This document shows, in pieces, positions 1-6,344 of a stretch of 8,937 nucleotides of DNA. The notes under the pieces were generated by a model. That model saw only the letters and a program-made list of their open reading frames with translations, did no database searches and was not told the DNA's origin. Position numbers and translations under genes: made by a program. Source of the stretch: an uncultured Pseudomonadota bacterium (GTDB taxonomy: Bacteria; Pseudomonadota; Gammaproteobacteria; Burkholderiales; SG8-39); NCBI GenBank assembly GCA_903864555.1, contig CAIPGJ010000880.1, forward strand, positions 1 through 8,937, read 5' to 3'. The first letter of the stretch is position 1. Every line of letters begins with the position of its first letter.

Positions 1-482
1 ACGAAGTCTATGACCGGGTAATGAACACCAATGTCCGCAGCAACTTCTGGCTGTGCAATATGGTCCTGCCCGGCATGGCCTTGCGCAAGGATGGAAATGT
101 CATTGTCGTTTCCTCCATCGCAGGGGTTCAGGGCACTGACCGTCTCGGGCTGTACGGCTTGTCCAAGGCAGCAGATATGCAGCTCACGCGCAATATCGCT
201 GTTGAGTGGGGACCGCACAACATTCGCGCCAATTGCCTGGCACCGGGGGTCATCAAGACCGAGTTTTCACGGGCACTCTGGGATAACCCGAATTCGGTGT
301 CGCTACAGGCCATGAAACAGGCCCCATTGCAGCGAATAGGCACCACTGATGAGGTGGCCGGGGCTGCCGTATTCCTGTGCTCGGACGCCGGGGCGTTCAT
401 TACCGGGCAGACGCTGCTCATTGACGGCGGACGCAGCATAGGCCGCGTGTCGCAGGACTCGCTCTCAACCAGCCAGCCGTAA
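1..482 (+). CDS. Short-chain dehydrogenase/reductase (SDR), 3' part only
   Basis: The reading frame is already open at base 3 and continues through the Met at 21, so the gene starts outside the window. About 159 residues are visible. The N-terminal Rossmann half with the glycine-rich NAD(P)-binding motif is missing. Counting from the Met at 21, the classical SDR catalytic set is present: Asn4 (in NTNV), Ser32 (in VVSSIAG), Tyr45 and Lys49 (YGLSK). The C-terminal hallmarks NIRANCLAPGVIKTEF and FITGQTLLIDGG follow. It should be a soluble NAD(P)(H)-dependent oxidoreductase that reduces a carbonyl or oxidises an alcohol. The substrate cannot be read from the sequence. It ends at TAA 480-482 and overlaps the convergent phosphatase-family gene by 18 bases, so nothing downstream is co-transcribed with it. 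Family assignment is secure; any more specific name would be a guess. Confidence 0.95.
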   Translation, partial: EVYDRVMNTNVRSNFWLCNMVLPGMALRKDGNVIVVSSIAGVQGTDRLGLYGLSKAADMQLTRNIAVEWGPHNIRANCLAPGVIKTEFSRALWDNPNSVSLQAMKQAPLQRIGTTDEVAGAAVFLCSDAGAFITGQTLLIDGGRSIGRVSQDSLSTSQP

Positions 483-1325
483 CAGCACAGGTTGATGGTC
501 CGAAGCATCAGTACCTGCATTGACAACGACTTCTTCGACCCTGTCGGCCATGTCTTCAGTCACGAACATCATGTCGAAGCAAAAGGGCTTTCCCTTCCAT
601 TGCTTGCGGTCAAACAGCCCCACGGTGGGTGCGTGTGGCAATTCGCCGTACCGGATGGCCCAGGCATCGCGATAACGTGATGCACCGGGGATGGGCATCT
701 GCAGCAAGGCGTATTCGGGCTGGTCTGGCCTGAAATTGAAGTCACCGGCAAGCACCCCGGAGATCGGCCTCGCCGCGGCCGAGAACGGTCCGGTGACGGC
801 CTTGCGACCAGGTTTGTGCACGGAATCACCGGCATGTGCGGACGCCTCCGCCTGCAAACCCCTCAAACGCCCGACCTGGGCCATGCGCTGTTCGGCCGAG
901 TAGTACTCAAGGTGCGTGGTGGTAATACGAATCGGCCCGGATCCGGCTGCCACGACCAGTTCCAATGCCAGTCGTTGCATGCTGGACACTTTGGGGTCAC
1001 CCGGCCAGGGCAACAGGTGGCGGAACACCTGCATGACAGGCAGTCTCGAGAAAATGGCATTGCCGAACTGACTCCGCCCGCCGTTGGTCGCCAACCGGTC
1101 CGTCGCTATGCCTTCGATCAGCTGATACTCAGGCAGCAGGTCGGCCAGGCTGCGGAACTGGTCTTCCCCGGCACTACCCTCGAGGTCGGCAAAATTCCGC
1201 GCGACTTCCTGCAGACAGAGAATATCGAAATCACCGGATTCTCTCGCAACCCTTGCAATGCGTGCCGGATCGACGCGACCATCGCAACCGCGGCACCACT
1301 GGATGTTCCAGGTGAGTATCTGCAC
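465..1325 (-). CDS. Endonuclease/exonuclease/phosphatase (EEP) family hydrolase
   Basis: This is a 286-residue metal-dependent phosphoesterase of the DNase I / APE1 / sphingomyelinase fold. Motifs in order from the chosen start: LTWNIQW (Asn7), CLQE (metal-binding Glu40), THLEYYS (His138, Glu140), AGDFNFRP (Asp195, Asn197), CFDMMFV (Asp251) and SDHQPV (catalytic Asp276-His277). The catalytic set is therefore complete. I chose the GTG at 1323-1325 because the family motif begins right after it (MQILTWN) and a strong Shine-Dalgarno sits just upstream. An ATG at 1389-1391 would add 22 residues without family resemblance, and its ATG would overlap the start of the divergent gene. The frame stays open further upstream, antisense to that gene, but that is a shadow. 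No signal peptide is seen with the GTG start, so it is probably cytoplasmic. The substrate (nucleic acid, phosphoinositide-like or other) is unknown. It overlaps the SDR gene tail-to-tail by 18 bases. Confidence 0.93.
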   Translation of the reverse strand: MQILTWNIQWCRGCDGRVDPARIARVARESGDFDILCLQEVARNFADLEGSAGEDQFRSLADLLPEYQLIEGIATDRLATNGGRSQFGNAIFSRLPVMQVFRHLLPWPGDPKVSSMQRLALELVVAAGSGPIRITTTHLEYYSAEQRMAQVGRLRGLQAEASAHAGDSVHKPGRKAVTGPFSAAARPISGVLAGDFNFRPDQPEYALLQMPIPGASRYRDAWAIRYGELPHAPTVGLFDRKQWKGKPFCFDMMFVTEDMADRVEEVVVNAGTDASDHQPVLLRLAG

Positions 1326-1389
1326 GAAGCCTTCCTTGCCGACAATCGTCGTATTATCTCGCAGTCCAATACCAATAAACGGGAAGCCC
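1326..1389. promoter_or_regulatory. Divergent intergenic spacer, presumed promoters both ways
   Basis: These 64 bases separate the EEP gene (-) from the PQQ-type dehydrogenase gene (+) and should hold the promoters of both, unless those lie inside the coding regions. The most AT-rich spot is at 1352-1358. It reads GATAAT on the minus strand (1353-1358) and TATTAT on the plus strand (1352-1357). The minus-strand GATAAT would place a transcription start about 15-20 bases before the GTG, which fits, but no good -35 box sits 16-18 bases upstream of it. No convincing -35 exists for the plus direction either. Before the plus-strand ATG there is only a weak GGGAAG at 1381-1386, three bases from the start. 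The promoter role is inferred from position. Confidence 0.3.
1330..1337 (-). promoter_or_regulatory. Ribosome binding site deciding the EEP gene start
   Basis: Read on the minus strand the site is AAGGAAGG, followed by CTTC and then the GTG start codon. AAGGA lies 7 bases from the GTG, an ideal Shine-Dalgarno distance. This is the main reason for preferring the GTG start at 1325 over the ATG at 1391. Confidence 0.7.
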
Positions 1390-2496
1390 ATGATCGAGCT
1401 GGTCCGACTGCTGACATGCAGCATGTGCCTGGCTCTGTTGGCGCCGTTGCAAGCCATGGCGCAACCCCTTCCCATCGAGAAAATCAAGCTCCCTCCGGGC
1501 TTTTCCATCTCAGTGTTTGCAGAAGTCCCCAACGCCCGATCCATGGCACGCGGCACGGGCAGCATCGTCTTTGTCGGGACGCGCGCTGACGGCCGTGTCT
1601 TCGCCGTGAGGCATGGCCGCGAGAAGGCCGATCGGGTGATCACGCTTGCCTCCAACCTCAACATGCCCAACGGCGTCGCCTTGAAGGATGGGCACCTCTA
1701 CGTTGCCGAAGTGAGCCGTATCCTGAGGTTCGACAACATCGAAGCCAGCCTGGACCAACCGCCTCGGCCGGTGGTCATCAACAACAGCTTTCCCACGGAC
1801 ACACACCACGGCTGGAAATTCATCCGCTTCGGTCCAGACGGTTGGCTGTACATTCCCGTTGGTGCCCCCTGCAACATCTGTACTCCGGATCCCAATCGGT
1901 ACGCGCTCATCTCACGCATTCGCCCCGATGGAAGCGGCTACGAAGTGGTTGCACGAGGCGTGCGCAACAGCGTCGGCTTTGACTGGCAGCCGGGCACCCG
2001 GGACTTGTGGTTCACCGACAACGGCCGGGACCGAATGGGCGATGAACTGCCCTCAGACGAGCTGAATCATGCGCCAAAAGCAGGCATGCATTTTGGCTAC
2101 CCATACTGCCATCAGGGAGACACGCCGGACCCGGAGTCCGCCAAGGGCCGTAACTGCTCTGAATTTACACCGCCAGCCATGAAGCTGGGAGCGCATGTGG
2201 CGGCCCTGGGCATGCGTTTTTACAACGGCACACAGTTCCCGGCGGAGTATCAGGGGAACATCTTTATTGCTGAGCACGGCTCCTGGAACCGGTCACAGAA
2301 GATCGGCTACCGGATCAAGCGGGTGATTCTGGACAAAGGCAAGGCGGTCCGGCAGGAGGTCTTCGCCGAAGGCTGGCTGCAGGGTGAAACAGCCTGGGGA
2401 CGACCGGTTGACCTGGAAGTGATATCGGATGGCTCCATGCTGGTATCCGATGACCACGCAGGGGTCATATACCGTATCGCCTACCGCAAGCCCTGA
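1390..2496 (+). CDS. Exported PQQ-type sugar (glucose/sorbosone) dehydrogenase family protein
   Basis: This 368-residue protein belongs to the soluble glucose dehydrogenase / sorbosone dehydrogenase beta-propeller family. Residues 1-24 look like a signal peptide: Arg6, a hydrophobic core LALLAPL, and a cleavage site after AMA24 before Gln25. It should act in the periplasm. Family features seen are PPGFSISVFA (35-44), NMPNGVAL (91-98), THHGWKFIRFGPDGWLYIP (138-156, with the catalytic-type His), RGVRNSVGFDW (189-199), FTDNGRDRMGDELP (208-221), FGYPYCHQGD (235-244) and AEHGSWNRS (294-302). Four cysteines (161, 164, 240, 256) could form disulfides after export. Known relatives use PQQ with calcium to oxidise aldoses or sorbosone, but many members have no proven substrate. 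No PQQ biosynthesis gene is in the window. I chose the ATG at 1390 because it gives the signal peptide; the upstream frame is antisense to the EEP gene. Its 3' end overlaps the Nudix gene by 16 bases. Confidence 0.93.
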   Translation: MIELVRLLTCSMCLALLAPLQAMAQPLPIEKIKLPPGFSISVFAEVPNARSMARGTGSIVFVGTRADGRVFAVRHGREKADRVITLASNLNMPNGVALKDGHLYVAEVSRILRFDNIEASLDQPPRPVVINNSFPTDTHHGWKFIRFGPDGWLYIPVGAPCNICTPDPNRYALISRIRPDGSGYEVVARGVRNSVGFDWQPGTRDLWFTDNGRDRMGDELPSDELNHAPKAGMHFGYPYCHQGDTPDPESAKGRNCSEFTPPAMKLGAHVAALGMRFYNGTQFPAEYQGNIFIAEHGSWNRSQKIGYRIKRVILDKGKAVRQEVFAEGWLQGETAWGRPVDLEVISDGSMLVSDDHAGVIYRIAYRKP

Positions 2497-3071
2497 CCCG
2501 CCGCCATCATCCGCTCCAACATCAGCAGGGCAACCACCGTCTTGGCATCGGTAATAACGCCCGCTCTCAGCCATTCAAACGCCCGGGAAGGAGGCACTTC
2601 CAGTATCTCCAGGAATTCCTCGTCGTCGAGCTTTGCGGCGTGCCTTGTCAGCTCACGAGCCATGAAGAGGTCAATCCGTTCATTGGAGTACGCAATGGCC
2701 ACATGGATGCTGGCCATGAACTCCCATCGAGCGGCCGCATGACCGGTCTCCTCCAGCAGTTCACGTTTTGCACTCTCCAGCGGGGACTCTCCTGCATCGA
2801 TCTTTCCAGCGGGAAACTCGATGACATCGCGCCCGAGCGGATAGCGGAACTGCCTCTCCATCACCAGATGGCCTGAAGCCAGCACGGGCAGGATCATGAC
2901 AGCACCTGGATGAATGATGTGCTCACGGGTGGCCGTATTGCCATCGGGCAGGCGGACAGTGTCCTTCTGCACCTTGAGCAATCGACCATCAAATACCGTT
3001 TCCCCGTCGAGTTTGTGCTCAGTGAGATCCCGATCTTCGCTGCCAGACAATCGGTTGTCTGACTCGCTCAC
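2481..3071 (-). CDS. Nudix hydrolase, ADP-ribose pyrophosphatase type
   Basis: This 196-residue enzyme carries a full Nudix box at residues 89-111: Gly89, Glu95, then RELLEETGH (103-111), matching GX5EX7REUXEEXGU. The lead-in GRDVIEFPAGKIDAGE and the later AYSNERIDLFMA (127-138) are typical of the ADP-ribose pyrophosphatase (NudF-like) branch. That branch hydrolyses ADP-ribose to AMP and ribose 5-phosphate with magnesium. It is cytoplasmic and has no signal peptide. The start is the GTG at 3069-3071, which overlaps the TGA stop of the DUF2818 gene in a GTGA arrangement. No strong Shine-Dalgarno precedes it, so translation is probably coupled to the upstream gene. The frame stays open upstream of this GTG, but that stretch is a shadow of the DUF2818 gene. 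A TTG at codon 8 is a weaker alternative start. It is the last gene of the nuo transcript seen here and ends inside the 3' end of the dehydrogenase gene. Exact substrate preference is inferred. Confidence 0.93.
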   Translation of the reverse strand: MSESDNRLSGSEDRDLTEHKLDGETVFDGRLLKVQKDTVRLPDGNTATREHIIHPGAVMILPVLASGHLVMERQFRYPLGRDVIEFPAGKIDAGESPLESAKRELLEETGHAAARWEFMASIHVAIAYSNERIDLFMARELTRHAAKLDDEEFLEILEVPPSRAFEWLRAGVITDAKTVVALLMLERMMAAGQGLR

Positions 3072-3385
3072 TGTGTTCTGTGCTTGCTCAGGTAACAATA
3101 GACGAATCCGGGGTAGCCGAACACCAGAAAGAGGCTGGCGGTGATCGCATAGAACTCCCACTTCTGGCGATAAATTTCGCCAGCGTTGGCCTCCAGGGCA
3201 CGCGCCATACCCAACAAACAGAAGTAAAACAGGATGATCTCGAGAACGCGCCACCAAGCCTGCTTGTCACAACCCCGGTCATATCCAACAGGACGCCCGA
3301 CGAGGAGAATTCTGCGGCTAAGGAAAGGTGCATTCGCGGCACCTAAGGCCATCACCAGCAGCAATACTCCTGTTGCCAGGTTCAT
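3068..3385 (-). CDS. DUF2818 small inner-membrane protein downstream of nuoN
   Basis: This 105-residue protein has three hydrophobic segments, roughly residues 2-21, 47-64 and 78-98. Between the first two is a basic loop (RPVGYDRGCDKQ) and the protein ends in a short charged tail (SKHRTQ). Sequence and position right after nuoN match the uncharacterised DUF2818 family known from betaproteobacteria. The biochemical role is unknown. Its location suggests a link to complex I assembly or function, but nothing in the sequence proves that. The ATG lies 6 bases after the nuoN stop, and its own TGA overlaps the GTG of the Nudix gene. Expression should therefore follow the nuo operon. Confidence 0.9.
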   Translation of the reverse strand: MNLATGVLLLVMALGAANAPFLSRRILLVGRPVGYDRGCDKQAWWRVLEIILFYFCLLGMARALEANAGEIYRQKWEFYAITASLFLVFGYPGFVYCYLSKHRTQ

Positions 3386-3391
3386 GAGCGC

Positions 3392-4864
3392 CTACAGCTG
3401 CTTGATGGCGTAAAGACAAAGATTCAGCATCTGATCCGGCAGCAGTCCAAGCAGCAAAATGATCAGACCATTGGCCGAAAGTAGTATGCCCATGTCCATG
3501 CGTGGCATCAGCGGACTGGAATCGACCGGCTCATCGAAATACATGAGCTTGACGATCCTCAGATAGTAGAAAGCGGCAACCAGCGAGGTCATCACTGCAA
3601 ATACCGCCAGCCACATGTAGCCGGCGCTGACGGTAGCCTGCAACACCACTAGCTTGGCGTAGAACCCGACGGTCGGAGGCAATCCGGCCAGCGAGAACAT
3701 CGCAAGCAGCATGACAAATGCAAACCATGGACTGCGACGATTGAGGCCGCGGAAGTCATCCAGGGAATCGGCCTCGAATCCTTTGCGCGACAAGAGCAAT
3801 ATCACCCCGAATACCGCAAGGCTGTTCAGGACATAGACAACCACGTAGAACATCGCCGCGCTGTACGCATCTGCTGCAGAAAGCCAGTTGCCATCGACTA
3901 CACCATTGGCAAGACCCAACAGCAGGAATCCCATGTGGGATATGGTCGAATAAGCCAGCATGCGCTTGATATTGGTCTGCGCTAGCCCGACCAGCGCACC
4001 AAGCCCCATGGACAACACTGCCATGACAATCAGCATCTGTTGCCAATCAACCGCCAGAGGCAGCAGTCCATTGACCAGCAGGCGCATGGCCATGGCAAAA
4101 GCGGCCAGTTCAGGCGCCGTGGCGATGAACAGGGTCACCGCATTGGGTGCCCCCTGATACACATCCGGAATCCACATGTGGAAAGGCACAACGCCCAACT
4201 TGAATGCCAGGCCCGAGACGATGAATACCAGGCCGAACACCAACACGGTACTGCTCGTGGTTGTGCCACCAACGAGTGTCCTGGCCACCTCGGTGATCTC
4301 CAGAGTGCCTGTCGCGCCGTAGATCATGGACATGCCATACAACAGCAGGCCCGATGCGAGCGCACCCAGCACGAAATACTTCATCGCCGCCTCGGTGGAG
4401 GCAGCCGAGTCCCTGTTGAGTGCCACCAGCGCATACAGGCAGAGCGAGAGCAATTCAAGGCCGATGTACAGGGTAAGGAAGTGATTGGCCGAAATCATCA
4501 CCATCATTCCCAGTGTGGCAAACAGCGCCAGCGAGAAAAACTCGCCCCGAAGAAGTCCTCGATCAGCCAGGTAGGTGCGCGAATAGACCATCCCTGTCGC
4601 GACCGCAAGGTAGACGAATATTTTCAGGATATTACCCATCACATCCGACACATACATGTTATTCAGCACGTAAGTGGGGCTGGGTATGGGGATCAAGCCT
4701 GTGGTGATGACCACACAACCCGCAAGGGTCACGAGGGACAGGATGTAAGTGACGTATCGGCGTCGATCGTCCAGAAACAAATCGACCAGCAAGACGACAC
4801 AAGCCATCGTCAGCAGGAATATTTCGGCGTAAGCAGGCACCAGATCGGCGGGATTGAAGTTCAT
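3392..4864 (-). CDS. nuoN: NADH-quinone oxidoreductase subunit N
   Basis: This 490-residue inner-membrane protein is one of the three antiporter-like proton-pumping subunits of complex I. Its length fits the family (E. coli about 485), with about 14 predicted membrane helices. Seen key residues are Glu137 in [12 protein letters not shown] (E. coli E133), Lys222 in [20 protein letters not shown] (E. coli K217) and Lys404 in GFYAKLVVL (E. coli K395). The conserved [17 protein letters not shown] lies at 297-313. One oddity: the position matching E. coli K247, exactly 30 residues after Lys222, is Glu252 ([11 protein letters not shown]), a charge reversal. The ATG overlaps the nuoM stop as ATGA (4861-4864), which points to translational coupling. 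The next gene follows after 6 bases. Confidence 0.98.
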   Translation of the reverse strand: MNFNPADLVPAYAEIFLLTMACVVLLVDLFLDDRRRYVTYILSLVTLAGCVVITTGLIPIPSPTYVLNNMYVSDVMGNILKIFVYLAVATGMVYSRTYLADRGLLRGEFFSLALFATLGMMVMISANHFLTLYIGLELLSLCLYALVALNRDSAASTEAAMKYFVLGALASGLLLYGMSMIYGATGTLEITEVARTLVGGTTTSSTVLVFGLVFIVSGLAFKLGVVPFHMWIPDVYQGAPNAVTLFIATAPELAAFAMAMRLLVNGLLPLAVDWQQMLIVMAVLSMGLGALVGLAQTNIKRMLAYSTISHMGFLLLGLANGVVDGNWLSAADAYSAAMFYVVVYVLNSLAVFGVILLLSRKGFEADSLDDFRGLNRRSPWFAFVMLLAMFSLAGLPPTVGFYAKLVVLQATVSAGYMWLAVFAVMTSLVAAFYYLRIVKLMYFDEPVDSSPLMPRMDMGILLSANGLIILLLGLLPDQMLNLCLYAIKQL

Positions 4865-6342
4865 AGCTTGCTCATTGCAACATGCTTGAGCAGGTCGTTG
4901 ACCGACGCATGCATGATTTCCACAAAGGGAAGCGGATAAACGCCCATCCAGAGCACTGCAATGGCCAGCACCGCCAGGATCGCGAATTCGCGGGAATTGA
5001 TGTCGGAAAGGGCCGCAACCTGCTCATTGGCGATGTCACCAAAAATCACCCGCTTGTACATCCAGAGAGTGTAGGCCGCACCGAATATCAGCGTGGTGGC
5101 TGCAAGAAAACCTATCCAGAAGTTGAATTTGACGGCCCCCATGATGACCAGAAACTCTCCCACGAAACCGGATGTGCCCGGGAGGCCACAGTTCGCCATG
5201 GCAAACAACATCATGAATGCAGCGAACTTCGGCATGGTGTTCGCGACACCACCATAGTCGGAAATCTGCCGCGAGTGCATGCGGTCATACATCACGCCGA
5301 CACAAAGGAACATCGCTGCCGAGACAAAACCATGGGAAATCATCTGGACCAGCGCCCCTTCTATGCCCTCCGCATTGAAGATGAAGAACCCCAAGGTCAC
5401 AAAGCCCATATGTGAAATCGAGGAGTAGGCGATAAGCTTCTTCATGTCGGACTGCACCAGTGCGACCAGCCCGATGTACACAACCGCGACCAGAGACAGG
5501 AAGATCATGAAGCCCGACCACTCATGACTGGCATCCGGAAGTATCGGCAGGGTGAAACGGATGAACCCGTAGGCCCCGAGCTTCAACATGATGGCCGCCA
5601 ATACCGCAGAACCGCCCGTCGGCGCCTCCACGTGCGCATCCGGCAACCAGGTATGCACAGGCCACATGGGCACCTTGACGGCAAATGCCAGCAGGAAGGC
5701 CACAAACAGCAGCTTTTGCGCTTCCATTGTCAGCGGCAACTGATGGAAGTCGAGGATTTCGAAGCTTCCCGCCTTGTTGTAAAGGTAGAGGAAGGCGACC
5801 AACATCAGCAGTGAACCCAGCAGCGTATACAGGAAGAACTTCACGGCAGCATAAACGCGATTCGGACCTCCCCAGACCCCGATCACGATGTACATTGGAA
5901 TCAGGGTTGCCTCGAAAAAGACATAGAAGAGAACAGCATCCAGAGCGGCAAATACGCCATTCATCAGTCCAGACATGATGAGGAAGGCTGCCATGTACTG
6001 CGCCACCCGCTCCTGGATCACTTCCCAGCCTGCCAGCACCACAAGAACCGTGATCAAGCTGTTCAGGAGAATGAACAGAACGCTGATACCGTCAACGCCA
6101 AGGTGGTAATTGACATTGAAGCGCTCGATCCAGGGTTTCGATTCGACAAATTGCATGGCGCTGGTGGCGGAATTGAATTCCAGGAATAGCGGCAAGGTGA
6201 CAAGCAAGCCGGCAATGGCACCGACCAGGGCAATGACACGTGCTTCGCGTGCATTGCGGTCGGAACCGCTGGCCAAAACCACCAGGCCGGCGATGACGGG
6301 AACCCAGATAGCGAGGCTGAGCCAGGGTGCGGTTGCAGTCAT
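4861..6342 (-). CDS. nuoM: NADH-quinone oxidoreductase subunit M
   Basis: This 493-residue membrane-arm subunit of complex I is the middle antiporter-like proton channel, with about 14 helices. Pump residues are intact. Glu144 is in [14 protein letters not shown], at the same number as in E. coli. Lys223 ([20 protein letters not shown]), Lys254 ([10 protein letters not shown]) and Glu396 (GFVGEFLVI) match E. coli K234, K265 and E407 with a constant shift of 11. The start is the ATG at 6340-6342, 2 bases after the nuoL stop, with GGAG in the end of nuoL serving as ribosome binding site about 9 bases upstream. The frame remains open further upstream, but that is a shadow of nuoL. The stop overlaps the nuoN start by 4 bases. 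Confidence 0.98.
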   Translation of the reverse strand: MTATAPWLSLAIWVPVIAGLVVLASGSDRNAREARVIALVGAIAGLLVTLPLFLEFNSATSAMQFVESKPWIERFNVNYHLGVDGISVLFILLNSLITVLVVLAGWEVIQERVAQYMAAFLIMSGLMNGVFAALDAVLFYVFFEATLIPMYIVIGVWGGPNRVYAAVKFFLYTLLGSLLMLVAFLYLYNKAGSFEILDFHQLPLTMEAQKLLFVAFLLAFAVKVPMWPVHTWLPDAHVEAPTGGSAVLAAIMLKLGAYGFIRFTLPILPDASHEWSGFMIFLSLVAVVYIGLVALVQSDMKKLIAYSSISHMGFVTLGFFIFNAEGIEGALVQMISHGFVSAAMFLCVGVMYDRMHSRQISDYGGVANTMPKFAAFMMLFAMANCGLPGTSGFVGEFLVIMGAVKFNFWIGFLAATTLIFGAAYTLWMYKRVIFGDIANEQVAALSDINSREFAILAVLAIAVLWMGVYPLPFVEIMHASVNDLLKHVAMSKL

Positions 6343-6344
6343 CG

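Noticed and set aside
816..1589. 257-codon open frame on the plus strand
   Set aside because: It is antisense to the EEP gene and runs on into the dehydrogenase gene in another frame. It has a low-complexity, Arg/His/Gln-rich composition and no family resemblance. The EEP gene opposite has a complete motif set.
1392..1670. Upstream extension of the EEP frame to an ATG at 1670
   Set aside because: It is antisense to the signal peptide and N terminus of the dehydrogenase gene. The added residues do not look like an EEP protein, and a good ribosome binding site supports a start at 1325.
3072..3257. Upstream extension of the Nudix frame to an ATG at 3257
   Set aside because: It lies within the DUF2818 gene in another frame and adds 62 residues unlike the family. 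The GTG overlapping the DUF2818 stop gives a normal length of 196.
4040..4939. 299-codon open frame on the plus strand opposite nuoN
   Set aside because: Its translation is rich in His, Gln and Arg, the usual mirror image of a hydrophobic membrane protein read backwards. nuoN on the other strand is certain.
4882..5415. 177-codon open frame on the plus strand opposite nuoM
   Set aside because: Antisense shadow of nuoM, with the same charged, His-rich composition and no recognisable motif.
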